This document shows positions 46,261 through 56,765 of a stretch of 64,000 nt of DNA, piece after piece. The position numbers were made by a program, and so were the translations under genes. Origin of the DNA: Topomyia yanbarensis (taxonomy: Eukaryota; Arthropoda; Insecta; Diptera; Culicidae); contig NC_080672.1 of the NCBI RefSeq assembly GCF_030247195.1, positions 404,195,037-404,259,036 on the forward strand, in the 5' to 3' direction. The stretch's first letter is position 1, and each line of letters opens with the position of its first letter. Below the pieces are notes generated by a model. The model was given only the letters and a program-made list of their open reading frames with translations. It ran no database searches and was not told the origin of the DNA.

Positions 46261-47439
46261 TTGTGACTTTTGAAAATCAAAAACTTAAATCTGGCTCTAG
46301 AAAACATATGTTGAATCATTTAGCAAATTAGTGTTAGAGCTCAAATCATTGGCCAATATGTATAGCCCATTAATTGACAAAAACTTTCAGTATTATCTCG
46401 TATTTGAATATGATTTTTTATGGATTTTATAACAATGAACGACAAACCATGGATTTCAATTTTCTTCAAATCGTTAGAGTTATTTCGAATTCTTTTAGAA
46501 TATCAATTGAGCTCTCAAATAGTGGTAGTGGTACTTCGAGTAACAGGGGATAGACTTCAAGAGATACGTAGATATGCTCTGAAATCAGTTGTAATTTCGA
46601 ATTAAAGTCATTACTCGACAGAATTTTAGAACGCTTCCATTGCTTTTTAATATATAAAAGCTTAAAAACAAATAAATATTGTCTGCTTCATTTCTTATGC
46701 AGCTCGTTGCACTAGTAGGAAAAATATCATATTTTCTTCACAGTCACCGTAGAGTGTATTGTTTTGGTAAAGCATATCACTTTTCTGTGCCATTCATATT
46801 TCGGTGTATTTTTTCGCATTTGTGAACAGTTTTGTTAATTTACTTGGGTGTAGTACTTCGCTTCCTCGAATATCCACAAAGAATCCAAAAGCACTAACCA
46901 CTATCGCTGTGGAGGATAAACCAAGCAAGCTTTGCTCTGTTCCACAGTAAGCAAAGGCGGGGCAAACTTCAGTATCTTGTGAGAATCTGTGTGAGGAGCA
47001 TATTATACGATGATCCATTGAAACGAAGGTCTTTTGAGGAAAAGTAAAGCTGAACCCAAATGGTGGTGAACACTTTTTAAATGGTACCGAGAAGGGCCCC
47101 TTCTTATCGATTAGGACCTGCAGTCCAAGGATGATGTTTATGATGACTGTGTGCTGGACGATCCAAAAAATAATCCACTGTTTTTTTTCTGGGCGAAATC
47201 CGAATTACCTGAACGAAGACCCGGAATTCGCCTCTAAAAACCGGTGTGGCCACCCTAAATACAAGTTTGAGAAGTTTTCTTTTTCTTTCGAATAATTTAT
47301 TTCGATAATAATCCATCAGTTGCGAAGACAGGAAATTCAATAAATCAAAAAAATCGATTTCGTATTGGCTAAAATTGAAGACAACCCCATTACTTCTAAT
47401 CAAATCATTTAACTTTTTTAAACCTAACAAGTCTGATCT
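46261..47439. other. Interior of the hAT-type element, unassigned
   Basis: Minus-strand frames 47018-46794 and 47628-47104 are open. The second reads NGVVFNFSQYEIDFFDLLNF and similar AT-driven hydrophobic text. No transposase motif (DDE/RW or dimerisation CxxH/hATC) was recognised. Confidence 0.3.
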
Positions 47440-47604
47440 TATTTTTGTTTCGATTATAGAAATTGTATCCTTAGGGTCATTCGCTTGTTCATTCAGGTTA
47501 TTTCTATAATAAAAATGTCTAGTCCTGTGTGCGGGATTGAGAGTCGAACCCAGATGAGCTGCGTACATGCCAATCGATGTACCAATTACGATATGCCTGC
47601 CATT
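47440..47604 (-). mobile_element. tRNA-derived SINE (copy 2)
   Basis: On the minus strand the head GGCATATCGTAATTGGTA and B box GGGTTCGACTCTC align with the copy at 32930-33083. The tail GCGAATGACCCTAAGG is retained. It is inserted inside the hAT-type element, so it is younger than that insertion or travelled with it. Confidence 0.75.
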
Positions 47605-47996
47605 GTCTGATTTGGTAAAAATATACATTTTATATCAAATAAATAAAATAGCTTAGAATTTTCGCTATTCTAATTTCATCATACACAGATTTTTTTATTG
47701 CATTTTCAAATAAATTTTTGTCGAAAATGTATTTGTCAAAATTTTAGTTTTTAGTGAAAATCCGGGCCCCCGTCAGAACTCCGGGCCCGGGGGGAAATAC
47801 TCCGTCCCACCAACCCCCCCCCCTCCCCCCCTCTCGGCGATCCTGCACAGAAGCAAAGAACAGTTATTCTTAATTATAGTGGAACTATGACGGACACCTT
47901 AGGCTATGAAAGCTTTTTCCAAGTGTTTTAGGCTATTTCTAGTATCTTTGTCCCAATGCAATCATAGCTCTTTTGTAACCAATTCCCCACTTAAAA

Positions 47997-48081
47997 GAAA
48001 ACCGGTTTTCGCGGAAAACCGGTTATCGACTAACTGCTAACCAGCCACCTGAACACTGGTTTTCAGCGAAAACCGGTTTTC
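47997..48081. promoter_or_regulatory. Four palindromic AACCGGTT-type sites in two pairs
   Basis: GAAAACCGGTTTTC occurs at 47997-48010 and 48068-48081, with close variants GAAAACCGGTTATC at 48014-48027 and GAACACTGGTTTTC at 48051-48064. Sites within each pair start 17 bases apart and the pairs start 54 bases apart. AACCGGTT is the consensus of Grainyhead-family factors, which regulate insect epidermal genes. A duplicated palindromic repeat without function is the alternative. Confidence 0.5.
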
Positions 48082-48594
48082 ATCCACTGAAGAAATTGGC
48101 CGTCAATGAGCCAGGAAACTCTACGTATACTTTTGATTTGAACGTTTGACTCTTACTCTTACATGTTGCCAACAACGCGGGAAAGGCGGGTGGGTATGAC
48201 GGACAAGTCAGATTACACGGAAAAAAGTGTTCCCAAGTTCATGAATAAAGTACAATGAATTCGGGAACAATCATATTTTTTACGTTTCGAAAACATAACC
48301 GTGAGAAAAAAGCACGCGCTTAATTTTTCTTCCGTTACGTCTACAAAACACTTTTATTTCTGAAGATATTTGTTTTCCCTCAATATCAATCGTGAATATC
48401 AGTCATGTTTACTGCTATGTTATCACCAAATGCGTGTCTTGGTCATGCACTATGTCATTATTTGGTCATGTTTTATCATTCTTGTTCGTGAAATTGTTCA
48501 CAAAATCATATGAAACCGCCGTTCATACAATCTTGTACGTACATGAACTATTGCACGAAACTCGGCATATTATTCATGGATTCAATAACTAATT
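48082..48594. other. Unassigned
   Basis: No domain or terminal repeat recognised. The 66-codon frame at 48392-48592 (+) has no known motif. Confidence 0.3.
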
Positions 48595-49022
48595 CACATG
48601 TAATATCACGATAACGTAAAGAGAAATTACGAAAATCGTGATTTAGCTCCTAAAATAATGATATGAATTCACTTCTTTCGAAAGTCCGGTTGAAAATTCA
48701 GGAATATAATATGATGATAACGTTCAGAAAAAATTCGAATATTGTGACTACGGTCTTGAAACGATGAGTATGAGTCACGTTACGATACTTGATGTGAAAG
48801 TTCGATCGTTTGTTGAACAATACAGAGAAATTACGAAAATCTTTAAACTCCTGAAATCATGAGTAAGAGTTACGCTACTTCGTATGAGCATCCAACGTCC
48901 AACGTACAGATAAACTATGAAAATTGTGACCGAAGAAAAATTACAGAAATCGTGATTAAAGTCATGATATGAGTGAAAGTCTGATCGTAAATTCAAACAT
49001 ACAATAACACGATAGCGTGTAA
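48595..49022 (+). repeat. Degenerate ~105-bp tandem repeat, four units
   Basis: GAGAAATTACGAAAATCGTG-like words occur at about 48621, 48727 (eroded), 48825 and 48934. They are followed at fixed distance by TGATATGAGT and AAAGTCYGRTCG-like words. The period is 98-109 bases. Confidence 0.6.
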
Positions 49023-49026
49023 AGTA

Positions 49027-49480
49027 GGGCATCGCAAAAATGTTTTTTTTTTATTCTCGAAGCCCCCCCTCTCATATTGTGACAAATGTCAAAGTAAGCT
49101 CAGATGCCAAATTTCACATCATTTGGACAATTTTGGACCCCCGCCCACTTCGCTTGAAATTTTTTGAAATTGGTACTATGGGAAAATATGGAGGAAAAAT
49201 TCATTAAATGCTATAACTTTTGAAGTAGCAATCAGAAAATTACAATTTATACCTCTTTTGGAAGGAAATAATCTTAGTATTTGAATGGAGATATTTTTGT
49301 TTCTAGGAAAATACGGGAAAGCGGTACTGGGTCATTTTGGCCCCTAAATCCCCAATTTTTAATGTTTTTTTCTGCTCCGTGATGCAAATCATACATATTT
49401 TGTAGTTTTTCTAATGTAAAAAAATCTCAAAAAATCGATCGGAGCCTTTTTGACCTTTGTCCGAATACGAGAAGTTGGCA
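49027..49480 (+). mobile_element. Solo left arm of the 35937-37373 foldback family
   Basis: It starts GTAGGGCATCGCAAAAATG and keeps, in order, GCCCCCCCTCTCATATTGTG, CAGATGCCAAATTTCACATC and GAAATTTTTTGAAATTGGTA, followed by GTACTGGGTCATTTTGGCCC. The match ends near 49480 at GAATACGAGAAGTTGG. No right arm follows, so half of the element has been lost. Confidence 0.82.
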
Positions 49481-49929
49481 TGAACAGAGTAGGAGAGTTC
49501 CCCGACGGAGGAATATCTTCCGACACCGATACCAGCTTTCTTGAGCTATTTGGCTACCCGCTCTATCGAAATCTACTCGAATATTATCCGGCGGTGCAAC
49601 CACCCTAATTCGGCTGAGAGATCCCCGATGGCGGAATTTCTGTCTGTTTCGTAATTAACTCCAAACCAATTAAAATCTGCTCTACTGTGATTTCCTTGGC
49701 GGTGGATTTATTTTGATTCGCCCCGATCTGCTCTATCTACACACTTAATTTTTTCTGCTGAATCTCAGAATTTTTGCAATTTTTGCCGAGATTTGAAAAT
49801 CTTCAAACAAACGACACATTTCCGAGATATCTGTATAAAAATTAACGGGCTGTTCGGGAAATTGCCGAGTTAATCTAAGTCTGTAGTCCCCGGCGGTGGC
49901 CAGCTCGTAAGTAAACTGTATGTGTGCAT
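49481..49929. other. Unassigned, with a loosely repeated CCGRYGGCGG-like word
   Basis: GAGTTCCCCGACGGAGGAAT, GAGATCCCCGATGGCGGAAT and GATTTCCTTGGCGGTGGATT occur in order and look like eroded copies of one unit of about 100 bases. An AATTTTTTCTGCTGAATCTC segment starts near 49747. No coding sequence recognised. Confidence 0.35.
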
Positions 49930-50708
49930 GTGACAAGTAATATCACTCATTTTTCTCAGAGATGGCTGGGCAAGTCTAAAATGAAAGTTGCAACCTTCCC
50001 ATTGGCTGCTATTGAAGTTGTAGTCGATTGAATTTCCGGTTCCAGAGTTGCGGTATGAAGAGTGCGGTCACACAGCAAATCCACATATAAACTGGTACCA
50101 CCATGATGTCCACATGATGTAATGCATTTAAGTATATAAACAACATTACTTGAATGTTCGGGTCTAGATCATCAAAGACCAATCAAAGAACCTTTGACTA
50201 CATTGGCCACTTATGCCGGTTCTTGATGCCCTTGAGGAACTAACCAAGTTTCAAGTTGATATGAAATCTATTTCTCAGCGAATTCTTGACCGATTTGTAC
50301 AGAATTGAATTCAAATGAAAGATTCATTACTCCTATTAACTGCTATTTGATTACATTCAGATCTGACTTTTGGTTTCGGAGTTATTGGTTAGTCAATGGA
50401 GTCACACAAGAATTTCCAATATAAACTGTTTACCTATGATGTTAAAAAATTAATTAAATGGACATTGAACAACTTTGCCCTGTAGATCTAGACAACTGAT
50501 GGCCAATTAAAGATACTTTAAATGTATTGACCACTATCGACACATCTGGAAGTTTCAGATTTCGTGCATATTCCAGAAATAAAGTCACATCGATTATTCG
50601 ACAATGATCTTTCAAAATTGACAAACTCACATCTCAGAGATCGATACACCGATTTTTATAAAATTAGTCTCAAATGAAAGGAATATCCGACTTACTTTTG
50701 GACAATAT
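49930..50708 (-). mobile_element. Diverged inverted copy of the hairpin-ended family
   Basis: In reverse complement it keeps TGGAACCGGAAATT, CAATAGCAGCCAATGGGAAG, CAACTTTCATTTTAGACT and CAGCCATCTCTGAGAAAAAT. These match the right-hand part of each 1.2-kb unit at 41551-45130. A second, weaker round of the same words occurs at about 50260-50400. Far more diverged than the 41-45 kb units, so an older insertion. Confidence 0.65.
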
Positions 50709-51086
50709 GGACTGTCCTAGTCTTCTCAATCAACTGAACGTAAACATCAAGCGCAGAACTCTTAGAACTAATAATTCTCTCATCACTTCCTCTGCTAGAA
50801 CGAATTATGGATTCAACGAACCAATGTCAACTATGTCCAGACTATTCCACTGATGTTATACGTCCTTTGATTTTAAATTGTTACGTGTTTCCTTTAAACG
50901 TCTTTACAGAAATATTTTGTAAATTTGACCTATAATCTCATAAAAGTATTTTTACCTTATTATTACTTTAATGTAGTCAGACCTTTAGTTTTAAGTGTGT
51001 TATTTGAGTAGCTTTAAGGAATATTATGTATCATTTCGATTATGTAATATCTGTTGGCACGAGAAGGCGAGGGAGTTTTGCGCCTA

Positions 51087-51628
51087 ACGTATGCGGAATA
51101 AAATTGGGACAAAATTCAAAAAGCAATTTTTTTGAAGAAATGTTCTCTCTACATAAAAACATTAATGTAGAAAAAAATGAGCCCATTTGAGAAGCTTTAC
51201 GACAGTTTGCAGGACGTTTTTCAAAGTAGTTGAAAAAATTGAGGCTGGCGTTTTCTTAATTTCTTTCTTAATTTTTATTATCATGTTTGTTAGTTTTAGG
51301 TCGAAAATTATTGGCATATACTCTCCGCTACAAATTGTCCCATAAATCCTCAATTGAATGCAGTTGTGGTACATTTGAAGGGTTATCAGCTTTTTGTACA
51401 AAAAGTAAGCCATAATCTTCTATCGCGCCTAAAAAAATTTTTGGCGTTATAGCTAGATGCCGGATTGGGCGTTCGCCGCCATTTTGTTCACGTGGTATCT
51501 CCTAACAGGTCGAAATCATCAATGGACGATTCAAATAAGTGTGCCTAAAGTATGACGTTTAGTATGGTTCCTGGCGCAGGGTGGCATTTTTGTTTTAAAG
51601 CGTTGTCCAAATTTCATTCCGCATACGT
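51087..51628 (-). mobile_element. Tc1/mariner element (TA-flanked), internally deleted
   Basis: ACGTATGCGGAATAAAATT at 51087 and the reverse complement of the right end (ACGTATGCGGAATGAAATT) form inverted ends of about 26 bp with three mismatches. TA (51085-51086 and 51629-51630) flanks both. It sits in a LINE 3' UTR and encodes only the tail of a transposase on the minus strand. Confidence 0.78.
51174..51387 (-). pseudogene. C-terminal fragment of a DD37E-like Tc1/mariner transposase
   Basis: From 51387 downward one frame reads DNPSNVPQLHSIEDLWDNL, a stop, then RRVYANNFRPKTNK. A neighbouring frame continues IKKEIKKTPASIFSTTLKNV. The NPxNVPQ..xIEDxW segment carries the third catalytic acidic residue (the E of IED) and is characteristic of the mosquito ITmD37E group rather than the SPDLNPIE form of classic Tc1. 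The RRVYANN and KKTPxSIF segments are the usual C-terminal helices. A stop, one frame change and absence of the first two catalytic Asp regions make it inactive. Confidence 0.6.
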
Positions 51629-51711
51629 TATTTTAGAAAGAGCTAATGTGTGTTCAGCTCGAAAGGGCTTTTCCCTGCTCCAATAAATAAATTATAAACT
51701 AATACAGAATA

Positions 51712-52165
51712 CAAGCATATATAGACGATGACACAATTGAAGTTAAGCTGCATGACCTTGCACCACCTACTAATGTTAGCGTTATCAAACAACACATGTC
51801 AAAATACAGAGAAATGGATACAATTTAGGAATATACTTGGAGGAACTTCTTCCCAGGTGCAAATGCGTCCGACAAAACCTATCCCCTCCTACCTGACCAT
51901 CCATTTCAAATCAATCCAAGGTGTCACATATGCTCAGCAAACATTAGTCACATATCCAGGACAGATACCTACGTGCCAGCTCTGTGGTCAACCACTACAC
52001 CACGGAAAATTTTGCGCAAAGGCTGCCAAGGAAATTCCATCTGTTAGAAGCAAGACCGATGCACAGTCATCGTATGCTAAAGCACAACCGGTTTCTAAAC
52101 CAACGAATTTTTTTTTAAGTGCGGCGAGCACGCTATCTCAAGAACCAATTCGTCGATCATTCTGA
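51712..52165 (+). pseudogene. Gag-like ORF1 fragment of a non-LTR retrotransposon
   Basis: The first frame reads YIDDDTIEVKLHDLAPPTNV, then SVIKQHMSKYREMDTI, a stop and TWRNFFPGANA. It changes frame near 51860 into VQMRPTKPIPSYLTIHF, GVTYAQQTLVTYPGQIPTC and QLCGQPLHHGKFCAKA, ending at 52165. The C-x2-C-x4-H-x4-C spacing of CQLCGQPLHHGKFC is a zinc knuckle of the type that binds retrotransposon RNA. It follows a LINE 3' tail in the same orientation, suggesting either head-to-tail copies or a second independent truncated copy. Frameshifted and stop-bearing, hence dead. Confidence 0.75.
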
Positions 52166-54565
52166 AATGTTTACCAATTGTTCCATATTATATCAGCTAG
52201 TTCGCGTATAAATGTATTTTATTTGGATGGCCGTTTAAATTTTTCACTGCTGGAAAAGTCAATTTGTATACTAAGTATGAAAAAAGGTTGGATTAATTTA
52301 CGATATTCGATAAACTTATTCATTTTACCCAGTTGCTCATTGTCTTATCAAAGAATGAAGAATAGTTCAACAGGTCGTGTAATCACTATATTATACATGA
52401 ATCCGACACAGGGAGAACCTAAATATGTATATTCAAATATTAATGTGTGAATGGTATCCTCTGTTACTATTGCCTGGTGGTGTCCAACAAACAAATTTAT
52501 TTTAAACTCTTTTGAATCCACTACACATGATTGCCTACGAACACTGCTGGTAAGAGAAGAACCATTCCAGCAGCACACAGAAAGCATCCCCATATTCTAC
52601 GAACCTATTTATTTGGAATGAATAAACATTTCACCAAGTACACCCCACATAGCAAATATTCACACAGAAGTTTAATCATCTTTCACAATCCAGCCAGACC
52701 TAATCCCAAATCAACGCTTGAAACTATATATATTGCTCGATCAGAACAATAGCAATTATTTTGAACTTCTGATCCTTTCAGATCCGACGTTTGCCACCTT
52801 CCCGTGCGCCTACTGGAGACCCGGTTCCAGAGGGACTCTGAAACGCACAAATAAAATTTGCATCAGCTCATTTATCATCATCATCGTCATCGTCGCTTCA
52901 GTTGATCGTCTCATCGTCATAATTTTCTCATTTGCTGTCTTGCTGCTGCCGCCCGCCCGTTTGTCGACATGCCAATGAAGCCCGGCTGAAGAGGACAACA
53001 CCAGAGAATGTACCTACGACGGTACCGAGATACGGAGCACTTGAGAATGCGACCGCAAAGTTCTGGGACCCGGCCGCTACCCAACGCAACGGTAAATCTT
53101 CAAGCACTGCCGCCTGGTGCTGATATGTGATGCCGGTCTATTCGTTATGTTCGTTCACATATTTGGACTCTCACAGGACAATGACAATAATACACAACTC
53201 CGATTTCGATTGCTGCGTGAACGTTTGTGACCGGGTCCGGGGAGGATATTTCCTGGAATGACTCTCGAGTGGTTGATGATGAGATGGCCTTATTCTGTGT
53301 GGTCTGTCCCGCAGTATCTATAGTATCTGGTAAGGTACTATTTACAACAGTGAGTTGCGAATCATTCACAGAACAGAAAATAAGGAATCATGCACATTTA
53401 TCAAGCACAATTTGCAAGTTTAATGAGTTGAAATTATTCCGACTGTAGAGAACGTAAAGGGGGGCTACCGGGATCAGCGGGGGCGGAGGGATTGCTACCA
53501 CACTGGTCTCAAATCTAACTGAAATTCACCACCCACATCATCAACCGCCCGAATCCTACAAGACGAACGACGCCCGAGTGAGAGTGGAATGATTTAATTT
53601 ATAGTTCAGTGTCCGAGAAAGAAGCGCATGTCTGGCCTACACGGAAGCTGCGGTGGAAGGTGGTATGCATCAATGACACATTCTCCGGGATCAAAGCGAG
53701 ACCAGATTTGACTGAACCAGTTGCGGTGTGGGTGGAAAACGGGAACGAAGGTACAAGATGGTGAATGATATCAGGCGACGAAAGCCAGAGTATCAGAGGT
53801 CGTCTAGTTCTTATTCTGATCCGGGTGGCTGTAGAGTGCAGAGCCGAACTTTTGAAATCGATTACGAATTTATGTAACTGACTTGAACTATCCTATCGAT
53901 TTGGATGGTCGTTAGGCTTTGGGTAACACTATACCTTCAGTGGTTCAGCCAGAAATAGAGTGAATGGGGATGAAAGTTTAACTAGTTCTGGTCACAATTT
54001 GGTTTCTATCTACCTACCAATGCATAGGAAATTTTTTAATAATACTCCGAATGATAATAATTTCGAAGTGATCTGTGTAAACATTAATCTACCCAGTGGC
54101 ACAGATATGGAAAATTGAACAGGACAAGCTCAGCTCAGTTAGGAAGTAATACAGTAGTTACCGATTTCAAAGGTTGTATGATTCGGTCATTTGTTGGCCA
54201 AAGGTTTTTCGAAAGAAGAAACAGGCAATCCAAACTGAACATATCATGAACGTAATATACTGGATAGCTTCGTTAGAATGGAAATGCAACATATGAAAAT
54301 CTCCAGCCACACATCTACTGCTAATCGAGTTTATGGTCGGATGTTCTTATTTACTTTATGTACTTGAATACGATTGTGTATGCGTCTTGTTCGGCGGTTG
54401 CTTTTGCGTTGGTTGTCTCGACGCCTTATGTGGAGTAAAAGTAAATATTTCTCGTGAACGCTTTGCTCTGAAGATTTTTTACCGAAGCAACCAAGGTTCT
54501 ATCTTTTTTATTTCGAAATTTTCAGGTGATTTTCAAACCAAAAATGGAACTTATAAAAATACCGC
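52166..54565. other. Mostly unique-looking sequence; no gene recognised
   Basis: 52800-53900 is GC-balanced, with a small CATCATCATCGTCATCGTCG run at 52866-52890. Open frames (52178-52450, 52718-52978, 53145-53448) overlap on both strands and show no domain. One may be part of a decayed element adjoining the ORF1 relic. Confidence 0.3.
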
Positions 54566-54569
54566 AAAA

Positions 54570-54620
54570 CCAACTTAATCCACCCAGCTGTGAGATGGGA
54601 CATTTCTCACACATATCATT
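54570..54620 (+). mobile_element. Left-end relic of the hairpin-ended family
   Basis: AACTTAATCCACCCAGCTGTG followed by a CATTTCTCA word resembles the left ends at 13930 and 41341 (TTAATCCACCTAGCGGTGC...TTTCTCA). No right end nearby, only about 50 bases long. Confidence 0.4.
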
Positions 54621-54719
54621 GTTGGATCATTCATTAGTTTGCAGAGCTCATTCAAAATGGGCACCTAACTAGAAGTGGGTTAAAAACAGTTTCGAGTCCT
54701 GAATAACTTTAATAAACTG

Positions 54720-55151
54720 AATAAATTATAAAAAAAAACCTTAAAACAAATGAAATAAAACAATATAAATAAATTGAAATTTCACTCAAGGGGGCTTATA
54801 CCTACTTCTAAAAAAAATTAAAAGTGGTAATTAAAAATAGATAAACAAATCAAATGAAGTTCAGTAAATCAAGTTGAGTCACATTAACATATTGGATAAA
54901 ATAAATAAAAAGAATGACTGAACAGAATTAATAAGATTGATGAAATGAAGAAACTGATCTAATGCATGAGCTGGAAAAAATAATAAAAGAAATTGAAACA
55001 ATAAAATGAACTAAATGAATAAAATTAATAACATGAATAAAACGAATAAAACGAACAAAATTAACAAACGAATGAAAGGAATAAATATAATACATTAAAT
55101 GGACAAAATGAATAAAATTGATAAACTGGATAAAATGGGCAAAATGGCTAA
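54720..55151 (+). repeat. Degenerate AATAAA/GAATAAAAT simple-sequence tract
   Basis: Imperfect 9-10 base words (AATGAATAAAAT, AACGAATAAAAC) grade into the clean 9-bp array that follows. It looks like the aged edge of the same array. Confidence 0.7.
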
Positions 55152-55600
55152 ATGAATAAAATAAATGAACTGGATGAAATGGATAAAATGGATAAAATGG
55201 ATATAATTGATAAAATGGATAAAATGGATAAAATGGATAAAATGGATAAAATGGATAAAATGGATAAAATGGATAAAATGGATAAAATGGATAAAATGGA
55301 TAAAATGGATAAAATGGATAAAATGGATAAAATGGATAAAATGGATAAAATGGATAAAATGGATAAAATGGATAAAATGGATAAAATGGATAAAATGGAT
55401 AAAATGGATAAAATGGATAAAATGGATAAAATGGATAAAATGGATAAAATGGATAAAATGGATAAAATGGATAAAATGGATAAAATGGATAAAATGGATA
55501 AAATGGATAAAATGAATAAAATGGATGAAATGGATAAAATGGATAAAATGGATAAAATGGATAAAATAGATAAAATGGATTAAATGGATAAAATAGAATC
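55152..55600 (+). repeat. 9-bp minisatellite ATGGATAAA, about 45 units
   Basis: Near-perfect head-to-tail ATGGATAAA units; the run from about 55213 to 55511 (33 units) is exact, with variants at both edges (ATGAATAAA, ATGGATGAA, ATAGATAAA). It is open as Met-Asp-Lys repeats (143 codons), a consequence of the 9-base period and not evidence of a gene. Confidence 0.96.
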
Positions 55601-56484
55601 CATCAATGGGAAAGGGACCAAAGGAATAAAATGATTCATGAATAAAATAAATAATAATTTTAATTCACATTCTTTTCTAAAGCGACTTTTTCCGATCTTT
55701 TACCGTATTGTGGATAAACGGCTCTGCGTAAAACTACATGAAAGGTCTGAGTTACCCCAACCCTGTTCCAATCTGGACAACCCATTTCTTATCGATTTTT
55801 TGCAATTAAAATGAATTCTTATTTTGGTCTAAGATATTCTCTTTGATATAAAAACTTTGTAGTAAATATACAATAAAAAGTAAGAGCTGGGTTAAACTAC
55901 CTGAAAATATGTTATGAACTATAACGCCGGAATCTGTCAACCGATTAGCGAAAACTTATGTTTATCTACACAGTGGGTGACACTTTCCTCTCTAACACCA
56001 TTTCGCGATCGCGCATCAGATGGTACATACGTCAAAAAGTCCGAATTGGACCGACTCATATTCAATTATTCACCCAACGATTATACGAAAACAGTTGCTA
56101 CTCTCGCCCAAAACAAGATATTAAATAAAAGATAATATCCGGCAGATCCAAAATCACGATAATGCACTTGATTTAATTAATTGTTGCTACCAACAAAAAT
56201 CTTGTTTTTCGGCTTACACATTTTTCGAAGAAAGCGCTACGAAACAACACTCGCCCCTAACGCATGCACACGAAAACTGAGAATCGCAAAATTTTGTGAG
56301 ATAAACATGAAAATGATATGTATATGATTTTCATAATATACCCATAACTGGGGAACTTTTAGCCAGCGGTCCGAATTGGCCCACTTCCCCTATGAATTAA
56401 ATGAACAAAATGAATTGAATGAATAAAACGAATAAAATTGAAGAAATGAATAAAATAAGGAAATATAAGAAATTAATTAAATAA
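55601..56484. other. Unassigned AT-rich stretch
   Basis: The 73-codon frame at 55914-56135 (+) has no motif. GAGTTACCCCAACCCTG at about 55749 and GGCCCACTTCCCC near 56379 look like eroded element ends but do not pair convincingly. Confidence 0.3.
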
Positions 56485-56765
56485 ATTAAATCTAGTGGAT
56501 ACTAGCATAAGCATAAGAGATCGCCCTTAGTTGCTAGTCCGTTATTGACCAGAACCAAATTAGGTTGCAAAATGTTCATTGAAACAACATGCTTGGGAAT
56601 AACATTGTACAATCTATTCTGATCTCTGCATGCTGACTGATCAATACCGACGCCGGCCACGTCCGAATGCAGATCTTCTGAGAAAGGAAGGAATGTTAGT
56701 CCTATACATGTTGCTACTAGAGACCGAGGAATCCTCTGCATCTATATCATGTATCACGGGAAGAG
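56485..56765 (-). mobile_element. Retroposon 3' fragment sharing the SINE tail at 25349-25790
   Basis: On the minus strand it reads GTATAGGACTAACATTCCTT, then CATTCGGACGTGGCCGGCGT, and ends AACGGACTAGCAACTAAGG...CTTATGCTTATGCTAG. The first part aligns with 25673-25735. The terminal GCTTATGCTTATGCTA tandem is typical of retroposon 3' ends. The 79-codon minus frame across it is not coding in any family I know. Confidence 0.5.

Larger units (their letters stand above)
41039..47845. mobile_element. hAT-type element, 6.8 kb, with perfect 8-bp target duplication
   Basis: CACAGAAG lies immediately outside both ends (41031-41038 and 47846-47853). The ends CAGGGCCGTAGAGAG and (reverse complement of the right) CAGGATCGCCGAGAG agree at 11 of 15 positions. 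Both are followed by long G runs and GGGCCCGG words. CAGGG-type ends plus an 8-bp duplication identify the hAT superfamily. I see no hAT transposase: the frame at 47104-47628 (minus) runs through a SINE and has no known domain. The bulk is later insertions and expansion (41331-45130, 45131-46260, 47440-47604). Confidence 0.82.
50709..51720 (+). pseudogene. LINE 3' end: ORF2 C-terminus and 3' UTR, interrupted
   Basis: The frame from about 50710 reads CPSLLNQLNVNIKRRTLRTN, then SSARTNYGFNEPMSTMSRLF, a TGA at 50851-50853, and FDFKLLRVSFKRLYRNIL to the stop at 50920-50922. This is the conserved tail following the reverse transcriptase in several mosquito LINEs (basic RTLR, RTNYGFNEP, FDF...F). 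The 3' UTR extends past a Tc1-like insertion (51087-51628) to an AATAAATAAATTATAAA tail near 51710. Everything upstream, including the endonuclease and reverse transcriptase core, is absent. Confidence 0.65.

Noticed and set aside
47104..47628. 174-codon minus-strand frame as hAT transposase
   Set aside because: Its first third is the SINE in reverse, and the rest shows no hAT dimerisation or catalytic motifs.
55152..55583. 143-codon Met-Asp-Lys open frame
   Set aside because: By-product of a 9-bp minisatellite. A second frame of the same array is open as well.
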